Position numbers and translations under genes: made by a program | The notes under the pieces: generated by a model | The model's input: the letters and a program-made list of their open reading frames with translations, nothing else | Told to the model about the DNA's origin: nothing | Databases searched by the model: none | DNA from: Bacillota bacterium | GTDB taxonomy: Bacteria > Bacillota > Clostridia > Clostridiales > Caloramatoraceae | Length of the DNA: 21,496 nucleotides | Direction of reading: 5' to 3' | NCBI GenBank assembly: GCA_023389275.1 | Contig: JAEWEN010000021.1 | Coordinates: forward strand, 1-21,496 | Shown here: positions 1 to 6,824 of the stretch, in pieces | Position numbering within the stretch: position 1 is the stretch's first letter | Layout: each line of letters starts with the position of its first letter

Positions 1-316
1 GAGATTTTTCTCTAGTCGTTGAACCTTCTTCTATTCGAAGCTTGGCTGCTGATTATCCATTATATTAGCACTTAGGATTTAACCTTATGCCATCCTATTT
101 ATTTTTTCCACTTTCGTCACCTTCACATTTACCTTTATTTCATGGTTATGTTGTGGTTAAATAGGCTTTAGGAACTTCCAGCAATTAAAGGAGTTTTGGG
201 TAAATATTTACCACTCTACACTCTTTACGAATGTAGGGAGCTATTTATTAAAAATATATTTGTACATGTTTATATATACTTGTTTATATTTTTAACAACT
301 AAAGAGTTGCTCCTAC
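1..316 (-). ncRNA. Group I self-splicing intron, 5' part (runs off window at base 1)
   Basis: On the minus strand three conserved group I core elements occur in the right order. P is at 186-171 (AATTGCTGGAAGTTCC), Q at 54-40 (AATCAGCAGCCAAGC) and R at 24-11 (GTTCAACGACTAGA, the P7 guanosine-binding region). Supporting helices are visible: GCTCC at 241-237 can pair with GGAGC at 313-309, CTACA/TGTAG closes a hairpin at 216-236, GGTAAATATTTACC at 199-212 is a perfect palindrome, and CCTATTTA (165-158) pairs with TAAATAGG (101-94) as a peripheral P5-type arm. The S element and P9 are missing because the window ends. The 5' splice site cannot be fixed; it lies somewhere around 240-340. In clostridia such introns in protein genes are usually the 5' part of IStrons carrying IS605-type tnpA/tnpB, which would lie to the left, outside the window. 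That last point is inference. Confidence 0.85.
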
Positions 317-454
317 TTTATTAAGTTGAATTACTATATGAGTAGTTATTGAGTCTAAATTAATTACGCTATAGTAATGATATATATATATTAAGTTAAT
401 TAAACCATATATTAATACAGCAAATATAATATAATTACTCTTTTTTTTAATCAT
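299..454 (-). CDS. N-terminal fragment of a small membrane protein, apparently interrupted by the group I intron
   Basis: An open frame of 51 codons starts at ATG 454 and stops at TAG 301-299, just inside the intron-like sequence. The protein begins MIKKKSN, followed by one strongly hydrophobic segment (about residues 8-25) and a polar stretch ending in VIQLNK around where the intron structure begins. A basic start plus one hydrophobic helix resembles an uncleaved signal or membrane anchor. I do not recognise the family. The last codons (VGATL) probably belong to the intron, and the real protein would continue in a 3' exon beyond base 1. An in-frame TAA three codons upstream fixes the start at or after 454. 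The nearest ribosome binding site is unusually far away. Whether this is a live spliced gene or a disrupted one is open. Confidence 0.5.
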   Translation of the reverse strand: MIKKKSNYIIFAVLIYGLINLIYIYHYYSVINLDSITTHIVIQLNKVGATL

Positions 455-491
455 AATTTTTTAGCTACTATAATTAGCTATTCTACCTCCT
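455..491 (-). promoter_or_regulatory. Ribosome binding site separated from its start by a small hairpin
   Basis: A strong AGGAGGT lies at 491-485, 30 bases before the ATG at 454, which is too far for normal initiation. Between them TAGCTA at 480-475 can pair with TAGCTA at 467-462 around a 7-base loop. Folding this hairpin leaves about 11 bases between the ribosome binding site and the ATG, a workable distance. The stem is only six AT-rich pairs, so its stability is doubtful. Confidence 0.35.
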
Positions 492-510
492 AAATATAAT
501 ATTTTTATAT

Positions 511-539
511 ATTATATTCTTAAAGATTTAAAACTCTAA
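511..539 (-). promoter_or_regulatory. Candidate vegetative promoter for the interrupted membrane-protein gene
   Basis: On the minus strand a consensus -10 TATAAT (516-511) is preceded by a 17-base spacer and a weak -35 TTAGAG (539-534). It would place the transcript start about 15 bases upstream of the AGGAGGT at 491-485. In DNA this AT-rich, TATAAT occurs often by chance, so the call is tentative. Confidence 0.3.
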
Positions 540-541
540 CA

Positions 542-588
542 AAAAATAAAAAAGAGCTAATATTAAATAATAACTCTTTTTTATTTTT
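542..588. terminator. AT-rich bidirectional hairpin terminator after the 65-residue ORF
   Basis: AAAAATAAAAAAGAG (542-556) is perfectly complementary to CTCTTTTTTATTTTT (574-588), with further weak pairing in the 17-base loop. It begins 11 bases after the stop of the minus-strand gene ending at 600 and carries T-rich tails on both strands. It separates that gene from the interrupted gene and intron. Confidence 0.7.
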
Positions 589-599
589 CATATATAATT

Positions 600-797
600 T
601 TAATTACTTTCACTTTTATATTGGTTTACAAAGTCATGTAGTGTTTGGTTTGAAATAGTAGTTTGTCGCATTATATTCATTTCTAATATAGCTTCTTTTA
701 TGTTTTCTGAAACAGTATTTGGCTTTAAAAAAATATTCTCTATGACTTCTAAATCTTCGTTACTTTCTTTTTTATAAATATCATTTATATTATACAT
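600..797 (-). CDS. Small hypothetical protein, 65 residues
   Basis: The ORF starts at ATG 797 behind a good ribosome binding site (AGAGGTGATA, four bases before the ATG). A TATACT at 817-822 on the minus strand could be its -10 element, although a convincing -35 at normal spacing was not found. The protein is hydrophilic and acidic to neutral, with no membrane segment, no cysteine and no metal motif. It looks mostly helical, with a stretch rich in Glu and Ile in the middle. I do not recognise a family. It is monocistronic: a terminator hairpin follows its stop at 542-588, and the upstream gene ends in its own terminator at 886-920. The good translation signal and codon use like its neighbours argue that it is real. 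Confidence 0.6.
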   Translation of the reverse strand: MYNINDIYKKESNEDLEVIENIFLKPNTVSENIKEAILEMNIMRQTTISNQTLHDFVNQYKSESN

Positions 798-885
798 AAC
801 TTATCACCTCTATTTATAGTATATCCTATAACATAGTATTAATTTATCAAATTATGAATTAATGACATAGTATATTTTGTCAAAA

Positions 886-920
886 AAAATAATCTCCTGT
901 ATTAAACCGGAGATTATTTT
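886..920. terminator. Bidirectional hairpin terminator after the FAD oxidoreductase gene
   Basis: AAAATAATCTCC (886-897) pairs perfectly with GGAGATTATTTT (909-920) across an 11-base loop. It lies four bases after the TAA at 926-924 of the minus-strand oxidoreductase gene. A run of eight T follows on the minus strand, which makes it a standard intrinsic terminator for that gene. Confidence 0.85.
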
Positions 921-923
921 TAT

Positions 924-2138
924 TTAGTCAAATCTATCTACTTTAAATAAGTTTAAATTTTCATCATATTCACCTTTATATAGTTTAGGAAGCATAAGCC
1001 CTCCAAGCATAGAAAATAGTATTCCATTAGCTCCATATCCTAAACAATACCAAAGGTTGTTTTTATCAGGGTCTTTTCCTATAAACCCTACATTATCTTT
1101 AGTAGATGCAAAAGCACCACAGTAAGAGTACTCTATTTTTGCATTTTTAGATGATGGGAACATATCTTTTACCTTTTGCATTAATATATCGTATTTTTCT
1201 AAAGCTATTTCTTCATTAAATATATCTGGAACAAAGTTTACGTCTTCTCCTCCAGCTATTATTCTATTATCAAAAGTTGTTCTATAATAATTATAGGTTT
1301 GTTTATTATCTCTAATTAAAACTCTGTTATACCATTCTTCTAAATTTTCTATTGGGCTTGTAACTATATTAAAAGTTGTATACTTAGTTCCAAAAGATCT
1401 ATTTGTAAACATAGATGTATTGTAACCAGTTGCAACAATAACAATTTTTCCTCTTACTTTATAATTATATTTAGTTTCTACTTCAACCTCATTATCTAAA
1501 TAATTTACTTTGACTACCTCTGTATTTTCATAAACCTTTAATCCTTTACTAGTAGCTATATCTAAAAGCTTATGATTAAATAAATAAGGGTCTATTTCTG
1601 CTCCTCCGTTTATAGAATATACTCCTCCTTTTATATCGAAGGAAAATGGATTGTTCTTTTCATTAATAAAATCTACATCAAATCCATTTTCTCTTCTTAA
1701 GTCGTATTCTCTTTTTAAAGCTTCCTCTTCTACACTTTTAGATGTATATAAAAGTGTATCTCTTTTTTTATAACTACAATCATTACCGTATTCATTTATT
1801 ATTTTATCAATTTCATCTAAAGCCACTTTACCTAATTTATAAACATTTAAAGAATTTTCCAAACTAGTATACTGTCTTAAGTCTTCTAAATTTCCATCAA
1901 GTTCATATTGAAGCAATGCAGTAGTTATACTAGTACTACAATGTCCTATTCTATCTTTTTCTAAAATTACACATGGAATATTACTTTTAGTAAAGTAATA
2001 TCCTAATATAGCGCCTGTTACTCCACCACCAACGACTATTACTTCTGTATCTAAATTTTCTTGAATGTAAGGATATTGTTTCATTTTTTTATTTATATTA
2101 GTAAATATAGGGTTTCCCTTAACATATGGTATATTCAT
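924..2138 (-). CDS. FAD-dependent oxidoreductase (DAO/DadA-like family)
   Basis: This 404-residue protein has a dinucleotide-binding motif near its N-terminus (VVGGGVTGA, residues 35-43) at the start of a beta-alpha-beta fold. An acidic residue at the end of the second strand (VILEKDRIG) fits FAD ribose binding. The C-terminal part (VGFIGKDP, then GYGANGILFS) matches the FAD-contacting end of the D-amino acid oxidase superfamily (DAO, PF01266). Family members oxidise amines or amino acids using FAD, but the substrate cannot be read from sequence. The protein is cytosolic, with no signal peptide. The ATG at 2138 follows AAGGAGA at a normal distance. It is probably monocistronic, with a strong terminator immediately downstream. 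The length is usual for the family. Confidence 0.85.
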   Translation of the reverse strand: MNIPYVKGNPIFTNINKKMKQYPYIQENLDTEVIVVGGGVTGAILGYYFTKSNIPCVILEKDRIGHCSTSITTALLQYELDGNLEDLRQYTSLENSLNVYKLGKVALDEIDKIINEYGNDCSYKKRDTLLYTSKSVEEEALKREYDLRRENGFDVDFINEKNNPFSFDIKGGVYSINGGAEIDPYLFNHKLLDIATSKGLKVYENTEVVKVNYLDNEVEVETKYNYKVRGKIVIVATGYNTSMFTNRSFGTKYTTFNIVTSPIENLEEWYNRVLIRDNKQTYNYYRTTFDNRIIAGGEDVNFVPDIFNEEIALEKYDILMQKVKDMFPSSKNAKIEYSYCGAFASTKDNVGFIGKDPDKNNLWYCLGYGANGILFSMLGGLMLPKLYKGEYDENLNLFKVDRFD

Positions 2139-2207
2139 AAATATTCTCCTTTAAAATTTAGTATATAGTGTTATTTTCTTTTTAAATTAGTTTTTTATAC
2201 ATTTTTT

Positions 2208-2225
2208 ATTATCAATTATGATAAT
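2208..2225. promoter_or_regulatory. Perfect inverted repeat in a divergent intergenic region, candidate operator
   Basis: The 261-base gap between the oxidoreductase start (2138) and the small plus-strand gene (2400) holds a perfect dyad, ATTATCA-4-TGATAAT, 70 bases upstream of the oxidoreductase start. The spacing resembles a dimeric helix-turn-helix operator, somewhat like Crp/Fnr-type sites. A TATACT on the minus strand at about 2160-2165 could be the oxidoreductase -10. No riboswitch or further gene was seen in this gap. Chance is possible in such AT-rich DNA. Confidence 0.3.
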
Positions 2226-2399
2226 ATTAATTAAGATATATATAAACCACTAGTAAATAAAAACAGTTTTAATGTGGTACTTAAAGTTTATGTTTATATA
2301 TGCCATAATTAGGTTAATACTTACAGTTAAACTATATGTGAATTTTATTATCACTTTTTGTCAATAATATAGATAAATATATTATTCGGAGGTGATAAT

Positions 2400-2564
2400 A
2401 TGTATGATGCTAAAAAAGTAGATGAAGATAACAGTAGAAAAGGAAGTCTAAGATCAGATATTTCTGATAGGCAATATTTTAATATTGGTATTGATCATGT
2501 TTATTTCAAAGGACATGGATTTTATGGGAATGTTCATAATAATATTTTTAAAAAATTTAAATAA
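2400..2564 (+). CDS. Small hypothetical protein, 54 residues, with near-perfect ribosome binding site
   Basis: ATG 2400 follows GGAGGTGATA at about six bases, almost full complementarity to the 16S rRNA 3' end. The 54-codon frame ends at TAA 2562-2564. The protein is charged at its N-terminus (MYDAKKVDEDNSRKGS) and richer in aromatic residues, Gly and His in its second half (YFNIG, HVYFKGHGFYGNVHNN). There is no membrane segment. The YF/HG-rich half recalls small clostridial spore or surface proteins, but I recognise no family and the likeness is weak. It lies 57 bases upstream of the aminotransferase gene on the same strand and might be co-transcribed with it. The excellent ribosome binding site is the main evidence that it is real. 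Confidence 0.6.
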   Translation: MYDAKKVDEDNSRKGSLRSDISDRQYFNIGIDHVYFKGHGFYGNVHNNIFKKFK

Positions 2565-2569
2565 TGTAT

Positions 2570-2585
2570 ATAAGTTGTAACTTAT
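2570..2585. promoter_or_regulatory. Perfect inverted repeat upstream of the aminotransferase gene
   Basis: ATAAGTT-GT-AACTTAT is a perfect 16-base dyad, 36 bases before the aminotransferase start and just after the stop of the 54-residue ORF. A TTGTAA inside it, with 17 bases to TTAAAT, could be a weak promoter overlapped by the dyad. No T-run follows, so it does not look like a terminator. Confidence 0.3.
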
Positions 2586-2621
2586 GATTTTAATTATTTA
2601 AATTAATTACGGGGGGATTAT

Positions 2622-3824
2622 ATGCCAAAAGTATCATCAAGAATACTAAAAATGCAAGCTTCGCCTATTAGAAAGCTTGCTCCATTTTCAAATAAAGCTG
2701 AAGAAAAAGGAATAAAGGTACATCATTTAAATATTGGACAACCTGATATAAAAACACCAAGTATATTTTTAGATAGTATTAAAAAATATGATGAAAGTGT
2801 ATTAAAATACTCTGAATCAACAGGTATAAAAGAAGCTTTAGAAAGCTTTGTTTGTTATTATAAAAAATGGAATATAGATTTTACTTGTGATGATATTTTA
2901 ATCACAAATGGGGGAAGTGAAGCTATATTATTTGCGATTATGGCAGTTGCAGATTATGGAGATAATATTGTTATGCCTGAACCTTTTTATACAAACTACA
3001 ATGGTTTTGCATCATCTTCAGGAGTAAATGTATCTTCTTTTATTACCAAAGCCGAAAATGGATTTAGATTACCTAGTGAAGATGTAATTTGTAGTGCTAT
3101 TAATTCAAAAACTCGTGCTATTATAATCTCTAATCCTGGAAATCCTACAGGTGTTGTTTATACTAAAGAAGAAGTTGAACTTCTTTGCAAAATAGCTGAG
3201 AAACATGATTTGTTTATTATAGCTGATGAGGTATATAGAGAATTTGTTTATGATGGATTAGAATTTACTAGTTTTATGCATATGAATAAATATTTAAATA
3301 GAATAATTTTAATAGATAGTATTTCTAAAAGATATAGTGCTTGTGGTGCAAGAATTGGTCTTGTAGCAAGTAAAAACAAAGATATTATTGAAAATATATT
3401 AAAGCTTTGTCAATCAAGATTATGTGTTCCAACAATAGAACAGTTTGCAGTTTCTAAATTAGTAAATGTTGATTTTTCTTACTTTGAAGAAGTAAAAAAT
3501 GAATATGAAGAAAGAAGAAATTTAGTTTACTCTGCTTTATCTAATATGGAAGATGTTATTTGCGAAAAACCTACAGGTGCATTTTATGTTATAGCAAAGC
3601 TTCCTGTTAATAATGCAGAAGACTTTATAAAATGGCTTCTTACAGATTACTCTTTAAATGGAGAAACTATAATGATGGCTCCAGCAGAAGGATTTTATGC
3701 AACAAGTGGTCTTGGAAAAAATGAAGTTAGAATTTCTTACTGTATAAGTAAGGAAGATTTAAAAAAGGCTATGTTTATACTAGAAAGTGGATTAAAACAA
3801 TATAATAAAGCTTTAAAGTTATAA
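2622..3824 (+). CDS. PLP-dependent aminotransferase, class I/II (aspartate aminotransferase-like)
   Basis: This 400-residue fold type I enzyme transfers an amino group between an amino acid and a 2-oxo acid using pyridoxal phosphate. Visible family features are NGGSEA (residues 96-101, phosphate-cup region), SNPGNPTG (170-177, with the conserved Asn174), ADEVY (201-205, with the Asp and Tyr that contact the cofactor ring), and SISKRYSACGARIG (233-246). Lys236 in the last is the Schiff-base lysine and Arg244 binds phosphate. A C-terminal VRISYC supplies the usual substrate-carboxylate arginine. The ATG follows GGGGGG at about seven bases. The protein is cytosolic. The exact substrate (aspartate, aromatic or other) is not decidable. 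The gene is convergent with the acetyltransferase gene, with which it shares a terminator that overlaps its last codons. Confidence 0.9.
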   Translation: MPKVSSRILKMQASPIRKLAPFSNKAEEKGIKVHHLNIGQPDIKTPSIFLDSIKKYDESVLKYSESTGIKEALESFVCYYKKWNIDFTCDDILITNGGSEAILFAIMAVADYGDNIVMPEPFYTNYNGFASSSGVNVSSFITKAENGFRLPSEDVICSAINSKTRAIIISNPGNPTGVVYTKEEVELLCKIAEKHDLFIIADEVYREFVYDGLEFTSFMHMNKYLNRIILIDSISKRYSACGARIGLVASKNKDIIENILKLCQSRLCVPTIEQFAVSKLVNVDFSYFEEVKNEYEERRNLVYSALSNMEDVICEKPTGAFYVIAKLPVNNAEDFIKWLLTDYSLNGETIMMAPAEGFYATSGLGKNEVRISYCISKEDLKKAMFILESGLKQYNKALKL

Positions 3825-3845
3825 TACTTTAAAGCTTTATTTTTA
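3804..3845. terminator. Shared bidirectional terminator overlapping the 3' ends of two convergent genes
   Basis: AATAAAGCTTTAAAGT (3804-3819) pairs perfectly with ACTTTAAAGCTTTATT (3826-3841) over a 6-base loop. T-runs follow on the plus strand, and the mirror-image arrangement serves the minus strand. The stem contains the last codons of both genes: the aminotransferase TAA ends at 3824 and the acetyltransferase TAA begins at 3831. Confidence 0.85.
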
Positions 3846-4695
3846 CATTGTTTTTTATTTCATAAAAACCATTAGAAGCATATAATTTTATAGCAGAAAA
3901 ATTATTATTGTCTACTGTTAAATATATCTCTTCCATATCCTTTTTATAACACATTAACATAATATAGTGTAGAAGATATCTTCCACATCCTTTTCCTCTA
4001 AAATCTGATATTACTCCAAAATTAGCTAAATAAAATGATTCATTTAAATTTATAATTTGTCCATACCCTATTGCTTTTTCATTACTCTCTAGTATAAAGC
4101 ACATATCCTCTATAAATCTTGGACTATACTCTTCCATCATTACATCTTTTAAAGTTAGCTCACTTCTTCCTTTTACACTATTAAATATTTGGTTTTGAAG
4201 CTCTACTCTTATTTTTTCATCTTGTTTAAGAGTGTATTTTCTAATATTAAATTCATTACTAGTATTTAAATTTGAAAATACATTATAGTTATTATTTAAA
4301 TCACACTTCATAAATTTTACACTATTAATAATTTCATAGTCTTTTTCAAAAGTGTCAATGTCCTTTATTTCTCTACAATTAAAATTAAAAGTATACTCCT
4401 TTAAAGAAAATCTTTCTTTAGCTGAATTTATAAATTCATTAAAATTTATATTATTTGAACTTTCTTCTAGAGGATAAAAATATATTTCTCTATTACTAGA
4501 ATCTATTAATAAAATTCCTATCTTTTCATCATTATTTAATACTATATATACAGACTTTAATAGCATAAAATAAGTTATGCTTTTTTTAACTGTACTATAA
4601 AAAGAATTTTTACTCATTTTTTTATTAAATATAGCATCCTTTGCTATTTGTGTATCTTTAATCTTTAAATTTTCAAATCGTAACATATTTTGCAC
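3829..4695 (-). CDS. GNAT-family N-acetyltransferase
   Basis: The protein has 288 residues. The C-terminal third carries the GNAT fold. Motif A, the acetyl-CoA pyrophosphate loop, reads FRGKGCGRYLLHYIML (R/Q-x-x-G-x-G/A). It is followed by a beta strand with TVDNNNFSAIKLYASNGF, which is typical motif B. The first 150 residues are a less conserved region, also of alpha/beta character, so this may be a two-domain GNAT with a degenerate N-terminal half. Such enzymes move an acetyl group from acetyl-CoA to an amine; the acceptor here is unknown. The ATG at 4695 follows AAGGTG. It is 21 bases downstream of the MerR-type regulator on the same strand and probably co-transcribed, so the regulator may control it. 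Confidence 0.8.
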   Translation of the reverse strand: MQNMLRFENLKIKDTQIAKDAIFNKKMSKNSFYSTVKKSITYFMLLKSVYIVLNNDEKIGILLIDSSNREIYFYPLEESSNNINFNEFINSAKERFSLKEYTFNFNCREIKDIDTFEKDYEIINSVKFMKCDLNNNYNVFSNLNTSNEFNIRKYTLKQDEKIRVELQNQIFNSVKGRSELTLKDVMMEEYSPRFIEDMCFILESNEKAIGYGQIINLNESFYLANFGVISDFRGKGCGRYLLHYIMLMCYKKDMEEIYLTVDNNNFSAIKLYASNGFYEIKNNVKIKL

Positions 4696-4716
4696 CTTAA
4701 TTAAATATTTTATGTA

Positions 4717-5274
4717 TTATTTTACTTTTTTAAATAGTCTTGCAAAAAATCCAATTTTTTTGTTAGACTCATAATTTAATTTTTCTTTAAGCTGAATTAT
4801 TTCATAAGCTTTTTGTTTATTTTCCATTTTAAGTTTCATATTTTCACTTATCATTAAATCTCTTTCTTTAGAGTTTACAGTTTCATTTAATTCAGATAAA
4901 GACTCTTTTATTTCGCATAATTTTTCTTCTAACCCTTTAACATACTTAGGCTCTACAGCCCCTATAGTTGCAGCAATTTCTTCTTTAACATCTTCGCTTT
5001 GTATTATTTCTTCCATAACTGCTTTATTTTCCATTATTTGCTCTCTAACTTCTTCATTTTTTATTATTTTTTTAATTTGAGAATTAGAATAGCCTTTACC
5101 TTGAAGATCTTTTATAAAAAAAAGTATATCTACTTCTTTTTCAGTAAATATTCTTCTTGAATTGTTGTCCCTTGGTATATTAAGAGAAAATTCTTTTTCA
5201 TAATACCTTATAGCTGATGCTGAATATCCTGTTAATTCACAAGCCTCTTTAAAAGAATAGTAATTTTTATCCAT
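4717..5274 (-). CDS. MerR-family transcriptional regulator with long coiled-coil C-terminus
   Basis: The N-terminal winged helix-turn-helix is clear: YYSFKEACELTGYSASAIRYYEKEF, then RRIFTEKEVDILFFIKDLQGKGYS, as in MerR-like DNA-binding domains. The rest is a charged Glu/Lys-rich helix of about 100 residues, likely a coiled coil, ending in a basic, aromatic tail (KKIGFFARLFKKVK) that could be amphipathic. No cysteine metal-binding loop or drug-binding domain is present, so the inducer is unknown. I place the start at ATG 5274, six bases after AGAGGTG; the GTG at 5283 overlaps that ribosome binding site and is unlikely. The protein is then 185 residues. It probably forms a unit with the GNAT gene downstream. 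Confidence 0.8.
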   Translation of the reverse strand: MDKNYYSFKEACELTGYSASAIRYYEKEFSLNIPRDNNSRRIFTEKEVDILFFIKDLQGKGYSNSQIKKIIKNEEVREQIMENKAVMEEIIQSEDVKEEIAATIGAVEPKYVKGLEEKLCEIKESLSELNETVNSKERDLMISENMKLKMENKQKAYEIIQLKEKLNYESNKKIGFFARLFKKVK

Positions 5275-5299
5275 AACCATCACCTCTGAATATACTATT

Positions 5300-5313
5300 C
5301 TACAGGCCTATAG
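5300..5313 (-). promoter_or_regulatory. Near-perfect palindrome upstream of the merR-type gene, candidate operator
   Basis: CTATAGGCCTGTAG on the minus strand is symmetric except for one T-G pair and is unusually GC-rich for this DNA. It lies 26 bases upstream of the regulator's ATG. A TAGTAT just downstream (5297-5292) could be the -10 element. MerR regulators bind such palindromes at their own promoters, but a matching -35 was not found. Confidence 0.4.
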
Positions 5314-5391
5314 CTTTTCCTTTGATGAATATTGTCATATATATTATGTTATATCGCACAGTTTAACACTATTCGAAATTTTTAGTGTAAG

Positions 5392-6783
5392 TTAAAGTTT
5401 ATATTCATCTAATATACTAGGTTTAACAATTTTTGCATTAGTTACTTTCTTTAATTTTTGTGAAAAATCTTCTATAGCATTATCATCTCCATGAACTAAA
5501 AATACGTTTTTCTTAATACCCCCTTTTATATTTTTTACCCATTCTAATAAACCATTAATATCTGCATGTCCAGAAAGCCCTGGAAAATTATATACTTTAG
5601 CTTTTACATTAAATGTTTCACCATGAATTTTGACTTTCTTTTCACCGTTTAATATTTTTCGACCAAGGGTACCATTTGCTTGATATCCTACAAATATTAT
5701 ACTACTTTTTTCATCTTCTAAATTATTTTTCAAATGATATTTTATTCTTCCAGCATCACACATACCACTTGAAGATATTATTACAACACCTTTTTTATAT
5801 GCAAGTCTTAAGGAAGCCTCTTTTGATGATGTAAATGTTAAATTATTAAAATCTAATAAATATTTATCGATTAAAAGATTTTTTAATACCTCTTCATCAA
5901 AACACTCCATGTGCTCTCTAAATATTTCTGTAGCTGCTGTTGCAAGCGGACTATCTACATAAATATCTATATTTTGAAGCCTACTTCTTTTTTGTATATC
6001 AATATAGTTATTAAGAATATACAAAAGCTCTTGAGTTCTTCCTACTGCAAATGAAGGTATTATTACATTTCCACCTTTTTCTACAGTCTCTACTATAGTG
6101 TTATATAGCATATCGCTTTCTTCACAGGGAGAATGCTCTCTATTTCCATATGTTGATTCTATAACTAAATAATCTGTTTCATTAATATACTCATAATTTT
6201 TTATTATAGGTATATCTAAATTACCTAAATCTCCAGTAAAAACAATTTTTTTACTAACCTTTCTATCATAAACAAATATCTCTACTATACTTGAACCTAG
6301 TAAATGACCTGCGTCTTTAAAATTTATATGTATATTAGCATCAATTTTAAAAATATAGTTATAAGGTATTGTATGTACATTTTGTAGTGCAATATCTACA
6401 TCATATAAATCATACAGTGGATCTACTGGCTCTATTTTTTGTTTTTGTCTTTTTTTATTTTCCCATTCTGCCTCAAGTATTTGTATATGAGCACTGTCTT
6501 TTAACATTATATCTATTAAATCATATGTTGCTTTTGTACAGTATACAGTTCCTTTAAATCCTCTTTTGTATAAAAGAGGAATTCTTCCTGCATGATCCAT
6601 ATGTGCATGTGTTAAAATTACAAAGTCTAACTCTTTAGGATCAAAAGGAAATTTTTCTTTATTCATATCTTCGTCTTCTCCATGAAAAAGACCACAATCT
6701 ATTAGAAACTTTCTTCCCATAGCTTCCATATAGTAACATGAACCTGTTACTATTTTAGCAGCTCCACAAAATTTTAGCTTCAT
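5392..6783 (-). CDS. Beta-CASP metallo-beta-lactamase-fold hydrolase, probable RNase
   Basis: This 463-residue protein has the zinc-binding signature THAHMDHAGR (HxHxDH, residues 59-64), GHLLGSS (third histidine), and the aspartate in FTGDLGN. Next come ESTYGNREH and a central beta-CASP insertion with GSFAVGRTQELLYIL-like and SSGMCDAGRI segments, then the C-terminal LSGHAD and LVHGD histidines. This order matches the bacterial YSH1/CPSF-like beta-CASP group, usually annotated as RNA-specific exonuclease or MBL-fold metallo-hydrolase. Members cleave or trim RNA; RNase J has extra domains that are absent here. The protein is cytosolic. The ATG at 6783 follows AAAGGTGG. The gene is divergent from the tRNA pair and 108 bases upstream of the MerR-type gene, with no clear terminator between. 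Confidence 0.9.
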   Translation of the reverse strand: MKLKFCGAAKIVTGSCYYMEAMGRKFLIDCGLFHGEDEDMNKEKFPFDPKELDFVILTHAHMDHAGRIPLLYKRGFKGTVYCTKATYDLIDIMLKDSAHIQILEAEWENKKRQKQKIEPVDPLYDLYDVDIALQNVHTIPYNYIFKIDANIHINFKDAGHLLGSSIVEIFVYDRKVSKKIVFTGDLGNLDIPIIKNYEYINETDYLVIESTYGNREHSPCEESDMLYNTIVETVEKGGNVIIPSFAVGRTQELLYILNNYIDIQKRSRLQNIDIYVDSPLATAATEIFREHMECFDEEVLKNLLIDKYLLDFNNLTFTSSKEASLRLAYKKGVVIISSSGMCDAGRIKYHLKNNLEDEKSSIIFVGYQANGTLGRKILNGEKKVKIHGETFNVKAKVYNFPGLSGHADINGLLEWVKNIKGGIKKNVFLVHGDDNAIEDFSQKLKKVTNAKIVKPSILDEYKL

Positions 6784-6824
6784 ATGTATAAACCACCTTT
6801 TTTAAAAAATTTTTATATTTTTTG

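Noticed and set aside
1..600. IS605-type transposase genes within the window
   Set aside because: An IStron would carry them, but no such reading frame is present on either strand here; they could only lie left of base 1.
5275..5283. Longer MerR-type protein starting at GTG 5283
   Set aside because: The GTG is part of the ribosome binding site AGAGGTG that serves ATG 5274.
6369..6557. Plus-strand frame opposite the beta-CASP hydrolase gene
   Set aside because: Low-complexity hydrophobic product that is an antisense shadow of a conserved gene.
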